Below, piece after piece: positions 35,135-44,112 of a stretch of 64,000 bases of DNA. This DNA comes from Candidatus Arthromitus sp. SFB-turkey. GTDB lineage: Bacteria; Bacillota; Clostridia; Clostridiales; Clostridiaceae. The stretch covers positions 1 to 64,000 of the forward strand of contig NZ_LXFF01000023.1 of NCBI RefSeq assembly GCF_001655775.1, written 5' to 3'. Every line of letters begins with the position of its first letter. Position 1 is the stretch's first letter. The position numbers and the translations under genes were made by a program. The notes under the pieces were generated by a model that saw only the letters and a program-made list of their open reading frames with translations, did no database searches and was not told the origin of the DNA.

Positions 35135-37462
35135 ATGAAGACGTTGTTATTGAAATTATTAAGAGATATTAAAACATCCATTGGTGGATTTATTTCTATA
35201 ATATTTGTTATTGGAATTGGGTCGGCTTTTTTTTCAGGACTTTTAAACTCAGTAAATTCAGTTGATAATTTAATAAATAATTATTATGAACAACAAAATT
35301 TTATGGATTATATAGCTTATTTTAAAGGTGTTAGTGAAGAAGAAATTTTAAAATATAGAGATAATGAAAATATAGAACAATTGGAGTTAAGACATTCATT
35401 TGATGTTGTATTTAATATTAACAATAAGGATACTGACTTAAGAATACATACCCTTACTGAAAATGTTAATAAGCCTTATTTGTATGAAGGAAAATTTCCA
35501 GAACTTAATGAAATAATTTTAGACAAAACATATATGGAACTTAATAATTTAAAAATCGGAGATACAATCAATTTTAAATATAATTCTTTTGATTTTGAAT
35601 TAAGAATTTCTGGTATTATGGATTCACCTGAGTACGTTTATAAGGTTAAAGATACATTTTCTGGAAATGTAGATTTTGATGGATTTGGTATTGGATACAT
35701 AAAAGAAGAAACTTTGAAAAATAAGTTTGATGAAATAAATTCACCTTTTGTTTATACAGATGTGATTATTAAATCTAAAAATAGTTTAGATGGATTGAAT
35801 TTGTTTGAAGATATAAATTCGTTTGTTAGAATGATTGATAGAGAAGATCACATTAGTTTCAAATCTTTTGAAGGCGCACTTAGTCAAATTGAAAAAGTTG
35901 TTGTAATATTTCCAATAATATTTTTCTTAGTTGCAGGTATTATAACATTTATTTCAATGTCTAAAACAGTTGAAAATCAAAGAACTCAAATTGGAATTAT
36001 GGGAGCATTAGGATTTTCAAATTTTAGAATTTATTTTAATTATGTTATGTATTCGTTTATAGGAGGTTTTATAGGTGCGATTTTAGGAGGAATAATCGGA
36101 ATTTATACCATACCTGAAAGTATTTCAGGTACTTTCTCTGCACAATATGTTTTTCCAATAACTCCTTTAAAGCTTTATCCTGAGTTTATAATTTATGGAA
36201 TAATTATTTCAATTTTATTTTCTATCACTGCAACTATAATTTCTTGTTATAAAACTTTAAGAGAAGTTCCAGCCAACACTTTAAAACCGAAACCACCTAA
36301 AAAGTCAAGTCATATTTTTATTGATAAGTTTTTCATTTGGAATAAGATGTCATTTACCTATAAAATTATACTGAGAAATATTTTTTACAATAAGATGAGG
36401 TTAATTTTAAGTTCAATAGGTGTAATTGGAAGTATAGCATTTTTAATTACAGGATTTTCTTTAAAGGCATCTGTTGAAGAACTTTTAGATTATGAAACTA
36501 GAACAAGAAAATATGATTTTGAAATAAGAACTGTTAATTATGTAAATGAGGAAGAAATAAAAAATTACAGTGAGAATATAAACATAGTTAATTTAAGCAC
36601 TACTATTTTAGGGAAATTTTATGAAAACAATAATGATAAAATTGATATTCCTGTTGTTGTTGTTAAAAGTGATAATAATTTAATTTCTATTGAAAATACA
36701 AATGATGAAATTATAAAATTCAATGATAATAGTGTTGTGATTCCTCATAAATTTGTTGAAGATTATGAGCTTAAAATTGGAGATAAAATAACTTTAGAAT
36801 TTGATATTGGAGATGAAATAAAAAATATTGATGTTTTTATAACAGATATTGGAAATATGTATTCCACTCAAATGATATATGTTTCAGAGAATATTTTAAA
36901 AAATAATGGAATGGATATTTCCTTTAATTCGGCTTTTGTAAAAGTTAAAGAGGGAGTTTCAATAGATGATTTAATAACTGAGTTAAAAGAGAATGAAAAT
37001 ATTGATGGAATAACTTTAGTTGGAGATATACGAGAGTTTGCTAAAAATATTATAAGTATGATAAATTCGGTTATTATGATTATAATTATTGGATCTGCAA
37101 TTTTATCTATTTCTGTAATTTATAACATAACATCTATAAATATTTTTGAAAGAGTTCGTGAGATTTCAACTTTACTAGTTTTGGGTTATTATGATAATGA
37201 AATAAATAAACTTATTTTTATTGAAAATATAGTTTTAACTATTTTTGGAGGAATCTTGGGAATTCCTTGCGGTATTGTTTTGTTTGATTATATGCAATCA
37301 CTTATTTCTGAAAGAGGAGCGAATTTACCTCAATTTATTTCAGCAGAAAGTATTATTATTTCGTTTATAATGATATTAATTTTTTCAATGGTAACAAATT
37401 TATTTTTGAAACGAAAAGTTTTAAAAATTAACATGATAGAAGCACTTAAAGGTGTGGAATAA
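35135..37462 (+). CDS. FtsX-like ABC transporter permease (MacB family)
   Basis: 775 residues, ATG directly after the ATPase stop. One N-terminal helix (about 15-37) is followed by an extracellular domain (about 40-255), a helix group near 255-380, a second extracellular domain (about 435-640), and three C-terminal helices. The repeat IGIMGALGFSNFRIYFNYVMYSF and the later ISTLLVLGYYDNEINKLIF are the FtsX coupling regions, present twice, so both halves of the usual dimer are fused in one chain. Together with the upstream ATPase it probably drives an envelope mechanotransmission or export step, perhaps tied to the deacetylase. Confidence 0.92.
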   Translation: MKTLLLKLLRDIKTSIGGFISIIFVIGIGSAFFSGLLNSVNSVDNLINNYYEQQNFMDYIAYFKGVSEEEILKYRDNENIEQLELRHSFDVVFNINNKDTDLRIHTLTENVNKPYLYEGKFPELNEIILDKTYMELNNLKIGDTINFKYNSFDFELRISGIMDSPEYVYKVKDTFSGNVDFDGFGIGYIKEETLKNKFDEINSPFVYTDVIIKSKNSLDGLNLFEDINSFVRMIDREDHISFKSFEGALSQIEKVVVIFPIIFFLVAGIITFISMSKTVENQRTQIGIMGALGFSNFRIYFNYVMYSFIGGFIGAILGGIIGIYTIPESISGTFSAQYVFPITPLKLYPEFIIYGIIISILFSITATIISCYKTLREVPANTLKPKPPKKSSHIFIDKFFIWNKMSFTYKIILRNIFYNKMRLILSSIGVIGSIAFLITGFSLKASVEELLDYETRTRKYDFEIRTVNYVNEEEIKNYSENINIVNLSTTILGKFYENNNDKIDIPVVVVKSDNNLISIENTNDEIIKFNDNSVVIPHKFVEDYELKIGDKITLEFDIGDEIKNIDVFITDIGNMYSTQMIYVSENILKNNGMDISFNSAFVKVKEGVSIDDLITELKENENIDGITLVGDIREFAKNIISMINSVIMIIIIGSAILSISVIYNITSINIFERVREISTLLVLGYYDNEINKLIFIENIVLTIFGGILGIPCGIVLFDYMQSLISERGANLPQFISAESIIISFIMILIFSMVTNLFLKRKVLKINMIEALKGVE

Positions 37463-37467
37463 AATTT

Positions 37468-37497
37468 AGGTTTGAGAGATTATCTCAAACCTTTTTG
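37468..37497 (+). terminator. Terminator of the deacetylase-ABC operon
   Basis: AGGTTTGAGA at 37468-37477 pairs with TCTCAAACCT at 37483-37492, followed by Ts. Confidence 0.88.
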
Positions 37498-37570
37498 TTT
37501 TAAAAAAGTTTAACATATTCTAAAAAAATAAAATACAATATGTATTATTAATAAATTAAGGTGAATTTAT

Positions 37571-39814
37571 TTGCAAAAAGGTTATTTAGTTTTTGAATTG
37601 AAAAAAGATAATGGAGCTACGCCTGTGTGTGATGCACAAGTGAAAATAATTAACATAGATGGTCGTGAAGTTAATCTATTATTACATGTGAATGAGGATG
37701 GAAAAACTAATGAAGTTGAAATATATACAAAAGATTCTAATTTAACCTTTGATAAATCAAATAGAGAGACTCCATACACAAAAGTTGATGCGGAAGTTAG
37801 ATTTGAAAACGATAAAATAATTTCTATTGATGGTATTCAGGTTTATTCAAACGTAACATCAATTCAAGAAGTTAAACTTGATAATAGAGAAAATAATTTT
37901 AGAGTTAGTAAAGATAAAAAAGGCAAATCTAAAAAAGAACATATTCACTTGAAAAATGAATCTCCTTGTATATTTCAAAATGATGAAAATAAATCAAAAG
38001 ATATTTTAAATGAAGATGATAAGGGCATAAAGCCAATTGTGAAAATGGATAAGGTATGTATACCTGAATTTATAACTATTCATATTGGTGAATTAAATGA
38101 AAATGGTGAAATAATTACAGTTCCATTTATTGATTATATAAAAAATGTTTCTTGTTCATGTGTATATCCTACATGGAAAGAAGAAGCAATAAGAGCAAAT
38201 GTTTATGCCATAGTTTCTTTTGCTTTAAGTAGAATTTATACAGATTGGTATAAAAGCAAAGGCTATGGATTTGAGATTACAAGTAGTAAAAAAAATGATC
38301 AAATGTACGTTAGAGGAAGAAATTTATTTAGAAACGTTTGTGATATTGTTGATGAAATTTTTGATATGTGTATAAAAATTAAAGGGTTTAATCAACCTTT
38401 TCTTTCTAGATGTTATAATTTGACAAATCAAGATAGAGTATTGTCAAGATGGGGAAGTTTAGATTTAGCAGAAGATGGACTTGATGCTTTAGAAATTTTG
38501 AAAAAATACTATGGAAATAATATTGAAATTGTTAATGTTCCAAATATTCAAGGGATTATAAAAAAATATCCTCAAAAGGAATTGTCAAAAGGTTCTACTG
38601 GTGAGGATGTTAAATTTATACAAAAGGCATTAAATAGTATTGGTAAAAAATATACAGGTATTACAAAAATTCCTGAGGAAGATGGTATCTTTGGAGATTA
38701 CACTGAAAAAGCTGTTAGAGATTTTCAGAGAATTTTTAATTTAGATAAAGATGGTATAGTAGGACCTAAAACTTGGAATAAAATTTCTTTAATGTATGCT
38801 TTAACAAAGAAAGTATTTGGAAATGGTAATAGTAATGATGTTGAAGAGATAAATTATAATTCACTTCCTTTAAAATTAGGTAATAAGGGTGAAGATGTAA
38901 AAAATCTTCAAAAATCTTTAAATTATATACTTGGTCATTATAAATTTTTTGATAAATTAAAAGAAGATGGTTATTTTGGAGAAAAAACTAAGGAAGCTGT
39001 TGAAGAATTTCAAAAAATATTTGGTTTAGTTGTTGATGGTATTGTTGGTAAAAATACTCTTGAAAGAATTGAATATGTCGAAAGAAATATAAATGCTCTT
39101 CAGGATTTTATTAATAAACAGTTGAAAGTTAATTATAATGCAAATGATCAAAAAGTTAAAAGTGAAAATGTACAAAATCAAAGTAGATTAATTTTAAGTG
39201 AAAAAGAGATTTTAGTACCTATAAAAATGGGAGATGTTGGAGAAAACGTAAAACAGTTACAAGTTGAATTAAATAATTTATCAAAATATTATGGATTTTT
39301 AGGAAAAATTACAGAGGATGGAATGTTTGGACCTAAAACTCAAGATGTTGTTATTAAATTTCAGAAGAAATTTGGTTTACCAGTTGATGGTATATTTGGA
39401 GAAGAAAGTTTAAAAAAATTAATTGTATTAAACAAAGCTTTAGAGGAATTAAAACTTGATGATAGTATGTGTAAAGTTGAGCAAAAAAGTAATGTTACAC
39501 GAACAGAAATTGAACTTAACAAGAAGGATTTTAAATCCGAATATTCTATGGAATATCCAAATTTTGATTTAGAATTTGGTTGTACATGTGGTTATATTAC
39601 CCTTGTTCAGAAGTATATAAACGCTATTAAGAAAAGCGGTGAGAATTATTTTTCAAGTAAAATTGAGTTGTTAGAAGATGGAAAATTTGGACAAAATACA
39701 CTTATGCATATTAAAGAATTTCAAAGAAAATTTAATTGTGATGAAAGTAACAAAATTGATAAGTGTACTTGGAATAAGCTTGTTATGGAATATGAAAAAA
39801 TTTATAGTAAATAG
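37571..39814 (+). CDS. Peptidoglycan-binding protein with SpoIID-like core and four PG repeats
   Basis: 747 residues from TTG 37571 (AAGGTG upstream). Residues about 165-330 hold a conserved clostridial core: IPEFITIHIGELNENGEIITV, YIKNVSCSCVYPTWKEEAIRANVYAIVSFALSRIYTDWY, and RWGSLDLAEDGLDALEILKKYYG, resembling the SpoIID/sporulation domain. Then four PG_binding_1-like units follow at about 340-405, 435-500, 552-620 and 669-745, each with DGxFGxxT...FQxxF. Two linkers are low complexity. No signal peptide is visible, so export or a forespore/mother-cell role is open. Related clostridial proteins are thought to act in spore-cortex metabolism. Confidence 0.85.
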   Translation: MQKGYLVFELKKDNGATPVCDAQVKIINIDGREVNLLLHVNEDGKTNEVEIYTKDSNLTFDKSNRETPYTKVDAEVRFENDKIISIDGIQVYSNVTSIQEVKLDNRENNFRVSKDKKGKSKKEHIHLKNESPCIFQNDENKSKDILNEDDKGIKPIVKMDKVCIPEFITIHIGELNENGEIITVPFIDYIKNVSCSCVYPTWKEEAIRANVYAIVSFALSRIYTDWYKSKGYGFEITSSKKNDQMYVRGRNLFRNVCDIVDEIFDMCIKIKGFNQPFLSRCYNLTNQDRVLSRWGSLDLAEDGLDALEILKKYYGNNIEIVNVPNIQGIIKKYPQKELSKGSTGEDVKFIQKALNSIGKKYTGITKIPEEDGIFGDYTEKAVRDFQRIFNLDKDGIVGPKTWNKISLMYALTKKVFGNGNSNDVEEINYNSLPLKLGNKGEDVKNLQKSLNYILGHYKFFDKLKEDGYFGEKTKEAVEEFQKIFGLVVDGIVGKNTLERIEYVERNINALQDFINKQLKVNYNANDQKVKSENVQNQSRLILSEKEILVPIKMGDVGENVKQLQVELNNLSKYYGFLGKITEDGMFGPKTQDVVIKFQKKFGLPVDGIFGEESLKKLIVLNKALEELKLDDSMCKVEQKSNVTRTEIELNKKDFKSEYSMEYPNFDLEFGCTCGYITLVQKYINAIKKSGENYFSSKIELLEDGKFGQNTLMHIKEFQRKFNCDESNKIDKCTWNKLVMEYEKIYSK

Positions 39815-39823
39815 TTAAATTTT

Positions 39824-39869
39824 AAAGATTTTCTTGCATTATTATTTAATGTTTAGAAAATCTTTTTTT
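39824..39869 (+). terminator. Terminator after the peptidoglycan-binding gene
   Basis: AAAGATTTTCT at 39824-39834 pairs with AGAAAATCTTT at 39855-39865, followed by Ts. Confidence 0.8.
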
Positions 39870-39929
39870 ATAAAAATTTAAAAATGGTATATAATTTAAT
39901 TATTATTTAATAGTAAGAAGGTGTTTTAA

Positions 39930-40556
39930 TTGCAAAGAATGTGTATATTGAAAAAAAATATAGCATTTTTTTTGGTTGTAATAAGCGTGTTATTCGTATT
40001 TGTTTCTTGTGGATTTAACAATCACACTAAAGTTATAGAAAAGTTTTTGACTAATTTTAAAAATCAAAAATTTACAGAAAGTTATGTTTATTTAATGGAT
40101 AATGAAGAATCGTCAATTTTTAAAGGTTATATGGAAACAGTTATAAATTCACAAAATTCTGATAATGAACTTGGTAAACTTAATAAGGCAATTATAGATA
40201 AAATTTTTGATTTTACATATGAAATTGGAGAAGTTAATGAAGAGGGAGAATCTGTAAAAGTAAATGTTAATTTTAAATATTTTGAGTTATTAAAAGCATA
40301 TGAAGGTGCTTTAAATGATTTTTTGACAAAATCTTTGGATTTTGAAAATTTGGATAATTTGTATAGTGTTGAATATATAACAAATCTTTTGATAGAACAC
40401 ATTAACAAACTTGAAAAACAAGAGAAAAATTTAGAGATTGAAGTTATTAAAGATAAAGATTGGAAACTTGTAATGAATAGAGAATTAACAGAGATATTAA
40501 CAGCAAATTCTATTAAATTTATTGATTCTGTGAAAGAAAATATATCTATTGAGTGA
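39930..40556 (+). CDS. Lipoprotein, 208 residues, unknown
   Basis: TTG start 7 bases after AAGGTG. The N-terminus is basic and hydrophobic with lipobox FVSC near residue 27, so the mature protein is lipid-anchored outside the membrane. The mature part is Lys/Glu-rich and mostly helical, for example HTKVIEKFLTNFKNQKFTESYVYL and IEVIKDKDWKLVMN, resembling NTF2/DUF-type small envelope lipoproteins of Firmicutes (DUF4878-like; not certain). It ends in TGA, showing TGA works as a stop here. The following 150 bases are AT-rich. Confidence 0.75.
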   Translation: MQRMCILKKNIAFFLVVISVLFVFVSCGFNNHTKVIEKFLTNFKNQKFTESYVYLMDNEESSIFKGYMETVINSQNSDNELGKLNKAIIDKIFDFTYEIGEVNEEGESVKVNVNFKYFELLKAYEGALNDFLTKSLDFENLDNLYSVEYITNLLIEHINKLEKQEKNLEIEVIKDKDWKLVMNRELTEILTANSIKFIDSVKENISIE

Positions 40557-40708
40557 AATTTATAAAAAATAATAAAAGATTTATAAATATAAATATTTAA
40601 ATTTTGTAACAATATAAAATATAAAAAATTTAAAAATTTGTATTTTTAAATATTGTAAATGTGGTATATTATAGTTGAGTTATTTTGATTATTTAGGAGG
40701 ATGGAGTT

Positions 40709-42043
40709 TTGAGTAAAATTGTTTTTGTTGGAGCTAATCATGCAGGAACAGCTGCTATTAATACAGTTTTAGATAATTATAGTAATAATGAAGTTGTTGT
40801 TTTTGATAGAAATTCAAATATAAGTTTTCTAGGTTGTGGAATGGCTTTATGGATTGGAAATGTAATTGATGGACCAGAAGGTTTATTCTATTCATCCAAA
40901 GAAAAAATGGAAGCTAAAGGTGCTACTGTTCACATGGAGTCAGAGATTAGTGATATAGATTTTGAAAATAAAGTTATATTAGGTAAATATAAAGATGGAA
41001 AAGAGTTTAAAGAAAGTTATGATAAATTAATATTAGCTACAGGATCTCTTCCAATTTCTCCTAATATTCCAGGAAAAGATTTAGAGAACGTACAGTTTGT
41101 AAAATTATATCAAGATGCGGCTCAAACAATTGAAAGATTAAATAATCCTAACATTAAAAATGTAACTGTTATTGGAGCAGGATACATTGGAGTTGAGCTT
41201 GCAGAAGCATTTGAAAAACATGGAAAAAATGTTACTCTTTTAGATTTGGCTTCAACTTGTTTGGAAAGATATTATGACAGACCATTTACAGAAATGATGG
41301 AGAAAAATTTAAGAGATCATAATATTAATACTAGATTTGGAGAAAAAGTTGTTGAGCTTAGAGGAAATGGAAAAGTTGAGAAGGTTGTAACTGATAAAGG
41401 TGAAATTGATGCTGATATGGTTGTTTTAGCAATAGGATTTGTTCCAAATACATCACTTGGAAAAGATAAAATTGATAAAATAGCTAATGGGGCTTACAAA
41501 GTTAATTTAAAAGGTGAAACTAGTGTTAAAGATGTTTATGCGATTGGTGACTGTGCGACTGTTTATGATAATTCAAGACAGGAAACAAATTATATAGCGC
41601 TTGCTACTAATGCTGTTAGAAGTGGTATTGTTGCAGCTCATAATGCTTGTGGAACTGAAATTGAATCAATTGGGGTTCAAGGTTCAAATGGTATTTCTAT
41701 TTGTGGATTAAATATGGTTTCTACAGGATTAACTTTAAATACTGCTAAACAATTAGGTTTTGATGCAGATTATACAGAATTTGAAGATACACAAAAACCA
41801 GCATTTATGAAACATAATAATGAACAAGTTAAGTTGAGAATAGTATTTGATAAGGCTACAAGAAGAATTTTAGGAGCTCAAATGGCATCAAGACAAGATA
41901 TATCTATGGGAATACATATGTTCTCACTAGCTATTCAAGAGAAGGTTACAATTGACAAGTTAAAGCTTCTTGATTTATTTTTCTTACCACACTTTAACCA
42001 ACCATATAACTATATAACTATGGCTGCTCTTTCAGCTAAGTAA
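40709..42043 (+). CDS. nox: NADH oxidase (H2O-forming, Nox/CoADR family)
   Basis: 444 residues from TTG 40709 after AGGAGG. N-terminal FAD motif [18 protein letters not shown], the redox Cys43 in [18 protein letters not shown]-binding [18 protein letters not shown], and the second FAD motif [13 protein letters not shown]. Cys43 is the position of the sulfenic acid Cys of enterococcal H2O-forming Nox. The enzyme oxidises NADH with oxygen and protects an anaerobe while regenerating NAD+. Related CoA-disulfide reductases share the same Cys, so substrate is not absolutely certain. Ends at a perfect terminator. Confidence 0.9.
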   Translation: MSKIVFVGANHAGTAAINTVLDNYSNNEVVVFDRNSNISFLGCGMALWIGNVIDGPEGLFYSSKEKMEAKGATVHMESEISDIDFENKVILGKYKDGKEFKESYDKLILATGSLPISPNIPGKDLENVQFVKLYQDAAQTIERLNNPNIKNVTVIGAGYIGVELAEAFEKHGKNVTLLDLASTCLERYYDRPFTEMMEKNLRDHNINTRFGEKVVELRGNGKVEKVVTDKGEIDADMVVLAIGFVPNTSLGKDKIDKIANGAYKVNLKGETSVKDVYAIGDCATVYDNSRQETNYIALATNAVRSGIVAAHNACGTEIESIGVQGSNGISICGLNMVSTGLTLNTAKQLGFDADYTEFEDTQKPAFMKHNNEQVKLRIVFDKATRRILGAQMASRQDISMGIHMFSLAIQEKVTIDKLKLLDLFFLPHFNQPYNYITMAALSAK

Positions 42044-42049
42044 ATTTAA

Positions 42050-42086
42050 AAATGAGTTATCTTAAAAGATAACTCATTTTTTTGTT
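42050..42086 (+). terminator. Terminator after nox
   Basis: AAATGAGTTATCTT at 42050-42063 pairs with AAGATAACTCATTT at 42066-42079 and is followed by a T-run. Confidence 0.92.
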
Positions 42087-42108
42087 TTTTCAAAATTATT
42101 GACAATAA

Positions 42109-42120
42109 ATGTACGTACAT
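42109..42120. promoter_or_regulatory. Palindromic operator-like site upstream of the treR-like pseudogene
   Basis: ATGTACGTACAT is a perfect 12-base palindrome, 45 bases upstream of the pseudogene ATG and close to a TATATT -10 candidate at 42133-42138. HutC/TreR-type regulators bind palindromes of this design, so it may be the former autoregulatory operator. Confidence 0.45.
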
Positions 42121-42164
42121 GTTAGGATTTTTTATATTAAAAATTTCATTTTGAGGAGTTAGAA

Positions 42165-42825
42165 ATGAGTAAATATTTGGTAACTATGATGGTGTTAATA
42201 TAATTGATAATGAAATAAATATAATGTTTCAAGAGATACAATTAGAAAATTATTGTCTATATTAGAAAAGGAAGGATATATACAAAAGATTAAAGGTAAA
42301 GGATCAATTGTTTTAGATATACAGAGATATGATTTTTTTGTAACAAGAATCTATACTTTTAAAGAAATTTTTAGTAATTTAGGGAAAAAATATGTTACAA
42401 AAGTCAAAAGTTTAGGTTTAGTTTTTCCAAATGATAAAATTAAAAAAGAACTTTCACTTAGTGAAAATGATAAAGTTTGGAGAATAATAAGAGTACGGGA
42501 AATAGATAATGAAAATATAATTTTGGATAAAGATTATTTATGTCATAGTAGCGTTGAGTCTATAACAGAAGAAATTTGTGAAAATTCTATATATGAATAT
42601 ATTGAAAATGAATTGAATCTTAAGATTGCGTATGCAAAGAAAGAAATAACTACACAAATGGCCAGTGAAGATGATATTAAATATTTGGATATGAAAGATT
42701 ATCAAATGGTGGTTGTTGTTAAAAGTTATACGTATTTAGATGATACAACACTTTTTCATTACACAGAATTTAGACATATACCAGATAAATTTAATTTTAT
42801 ATATTTTGCAAAGAAGATAATTTAA
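42165..42825 (+). pseudogene. treR: TreR-like GntR/HutC regulator, N-terminal domain truncated
   Basis: GAGGAG at 42153 and an ATG at 42165 begin as a GntR protein (MSKY) but the frame hits a stop at codon 13 (42201-42203). The wing part of the DNA-binding domain reappears in another frame from about 42226 (VSRDTIRK, then LSILEKEGYIQKIKGKG) and the complete UTRA effector domain follows to the end (WRIIRVREID, HYTEFRHIPDKFNFIYFAKK), a pattern closest to trehalose regulator TreR. About 45-60 bases of the helix-turn-helix region are missing. No trehalose PTS or hydrolase gene is near, so the regulator probably lost its target. The remaining 190-codon frame from 42253 has no ribosome binding site. 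Confidence 0.8.
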
Positions 42826-42837
42826 AATATATTTGTT

Positions 42838-42880
42838 AAAAATTTGCCCTAGTAGATTTTATTTATTAGGGCAAATTTTT
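42838..42880. terminator. Bidirectional terminator
   Basis: AATTTGCCCTA near 42841-42851 pairs with TAGGGCAAATT at 42867-42877. Serves the treR-like pseudogene and the leftward asparaginase gene whose stop is at 42882. Confidence 0.88.
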
Positions 42881-42881
42881 T

Positions 42882-43820
42882 TTAATCATAATCGTAATTT
42901 TTTAACCATTCTTCATCTGGTTCAAATATTTCCATTTTTAGATTGCTATTTTTGCAAACTAATATTTTTGTTTTAAGATTTTCACTTGCTACAACAAATG
43001 GAAACTCTTCACGATTTGTTGCTGCACCAAAATTACCATTTTTATCTAATGCTATTACTGACATAGTTCCAGGTGTATAATTTGTATTTTTAAAACGTTC
43101 GATGTGATCCTTTATAGAATTTTCACAAGCAGTTTGTACATCTTCTCCCATTTTCATGCGATTTACTATTGAAATTGATAAACATCCTTTCATTATGTCT
43201 TCTCCTACTCCAGTTGCAGCAGCACCACCTATAAGTGAATCGCAATAAAATCCTGAACCTATAACTGGAGAATCTCCAACTCTTCCTGATTGTTTCATGA
43301 ATAAACCAGAAGTAGATACTCCGACAGCCATATTTTTATTAGAATCAAGACCAATCATACAAACAGTATCATGTCCATCGTATGCCTCTAGATTATCTGG
43401 ATCAAAATTATTTTTTATTTCTTTATTCCATCTGTCTATGGCAATATCATTTAACATATTTTTAAATTCAAACTTGTTAAGTCTAGCAAATTTTTCTGCA
43501 CCGTGAGAACTTAAATAACAATTACGCTTACGCTCGCTTAAAAGATGAGCAACTTTTATTGGATTTTTAATATTTTTTACGGAACATATAGCTCCAAATG
43601 ATAAATCATTTCCATCCATGAAGGCAGCGTCTAATTCAAGTTCACCTTCTATATTTGGAAGACTCCCAAAACCAACAGAATTAAATGATGGATTATCTTC
43701 AATATGAGATATAGATTCCTCAATAGCAGTTTTTACATTTCCGTCATTTTTTAAAATATTTTCACCAATAATAATTCCATCAAATGCCATTTTCCAAGTA
43801 CCAATCATTGAATATTTCAT
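42882..43820 (-). CDS. N4-(beta-N-acetylglucosaminyl)-L-asparaginase family (Ntn hydrolase)
   Basis: 312 residues. The autoproteolytic site HDTV (H150-D151-T152) is followed by MAVGVSTSGL and by GRVGDSPVIGSGFYCDSLIGGAAATGVGED, hallmarks of glycosylasparaginase. T152 should become the new N-terminal nucleophile after self-cleavage into two subunits. The enzyme cleaves the GlcNAc-Asn bond of glycopeptides, useful for host-glycoprotein scavenging. No signal peptide is present, so uptake of glyco-asparagine would be needed. GAGG precedes the ATG. Confidence 0.9.
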   Translation of the reverse strand: MKYSMIGTWKMAFDGIIIGENILKNDGNVKTAIEESISHIEDNPSFNSVGFGSLPNIEGELELDAAFMDGNDLSFGAICSVKNIKNPIKVAHLLSERKRNCYLSSHGAEKFARLNKFEFKNMLNDIAIDRWNKEIKNNFDPDNLEAYDGHDTVCMIGLDSNKNMAVGVSTSGLFMKQSGRVGDSPVIGSGFYCDSLIGGAAATGVGEDIMKGCLSISIVNRMKMGEDVQTACENSIKDHIERFKNTNYTPGTMSVIALDKNGNFGAATNREEFPFVVASENLKTKILVCKNSNLKMEIFEPDEEWLKNYDYD

Positions 43821-43984
43821 AAATATACCTCAATTTAAATATTTCCTAATTTAATATATAAACATACAAACTTAAAGTCAATAATAAAAAAATAAAAAAA
43901 TTTTTGTATAAATGTATAAAAATCTTAAAAAATGAAATTAATTAGATATCCTTAATTTTTACTATAACTTACTATACAAATTTA

Positions 43985-44018
43985 AAATCTCTAACCATAT
44001 TTTGGTTGGAGATTTTTT
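43985..44018 (+). terminator. Terminator-like hairpin without an upstream gene
   Basis: AATCTCTAACCA at 43986-43997 pairs with TGGTTGGAGATT at 44003-44014 (one G-T pair) and is followed by eight Ts. The preceding 165 bases lead back to a divergent leftward gene and hold no recognised coding sequence; it may end a small RNA or act as an attenuator for the zinc-ribbon gene. Confidence 0.6.
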
Positions 44019-44112
44019 TTATGAAAATTTGTTATTAAAATTGCAATAAATATTTACGAAAATATAAGAAAGATGTTCGGACTTAAATTTTATGTTGATT
44101 GGGGTGAATTTT

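Noticed and set aside
42253-42825. Intact 190-residue UTRA regulator
   Set aside because: Its 5' end lacks a ribosome binding site, starts within the wing of a DNA-binding domain, and upstream sequence shows the broken remainder.
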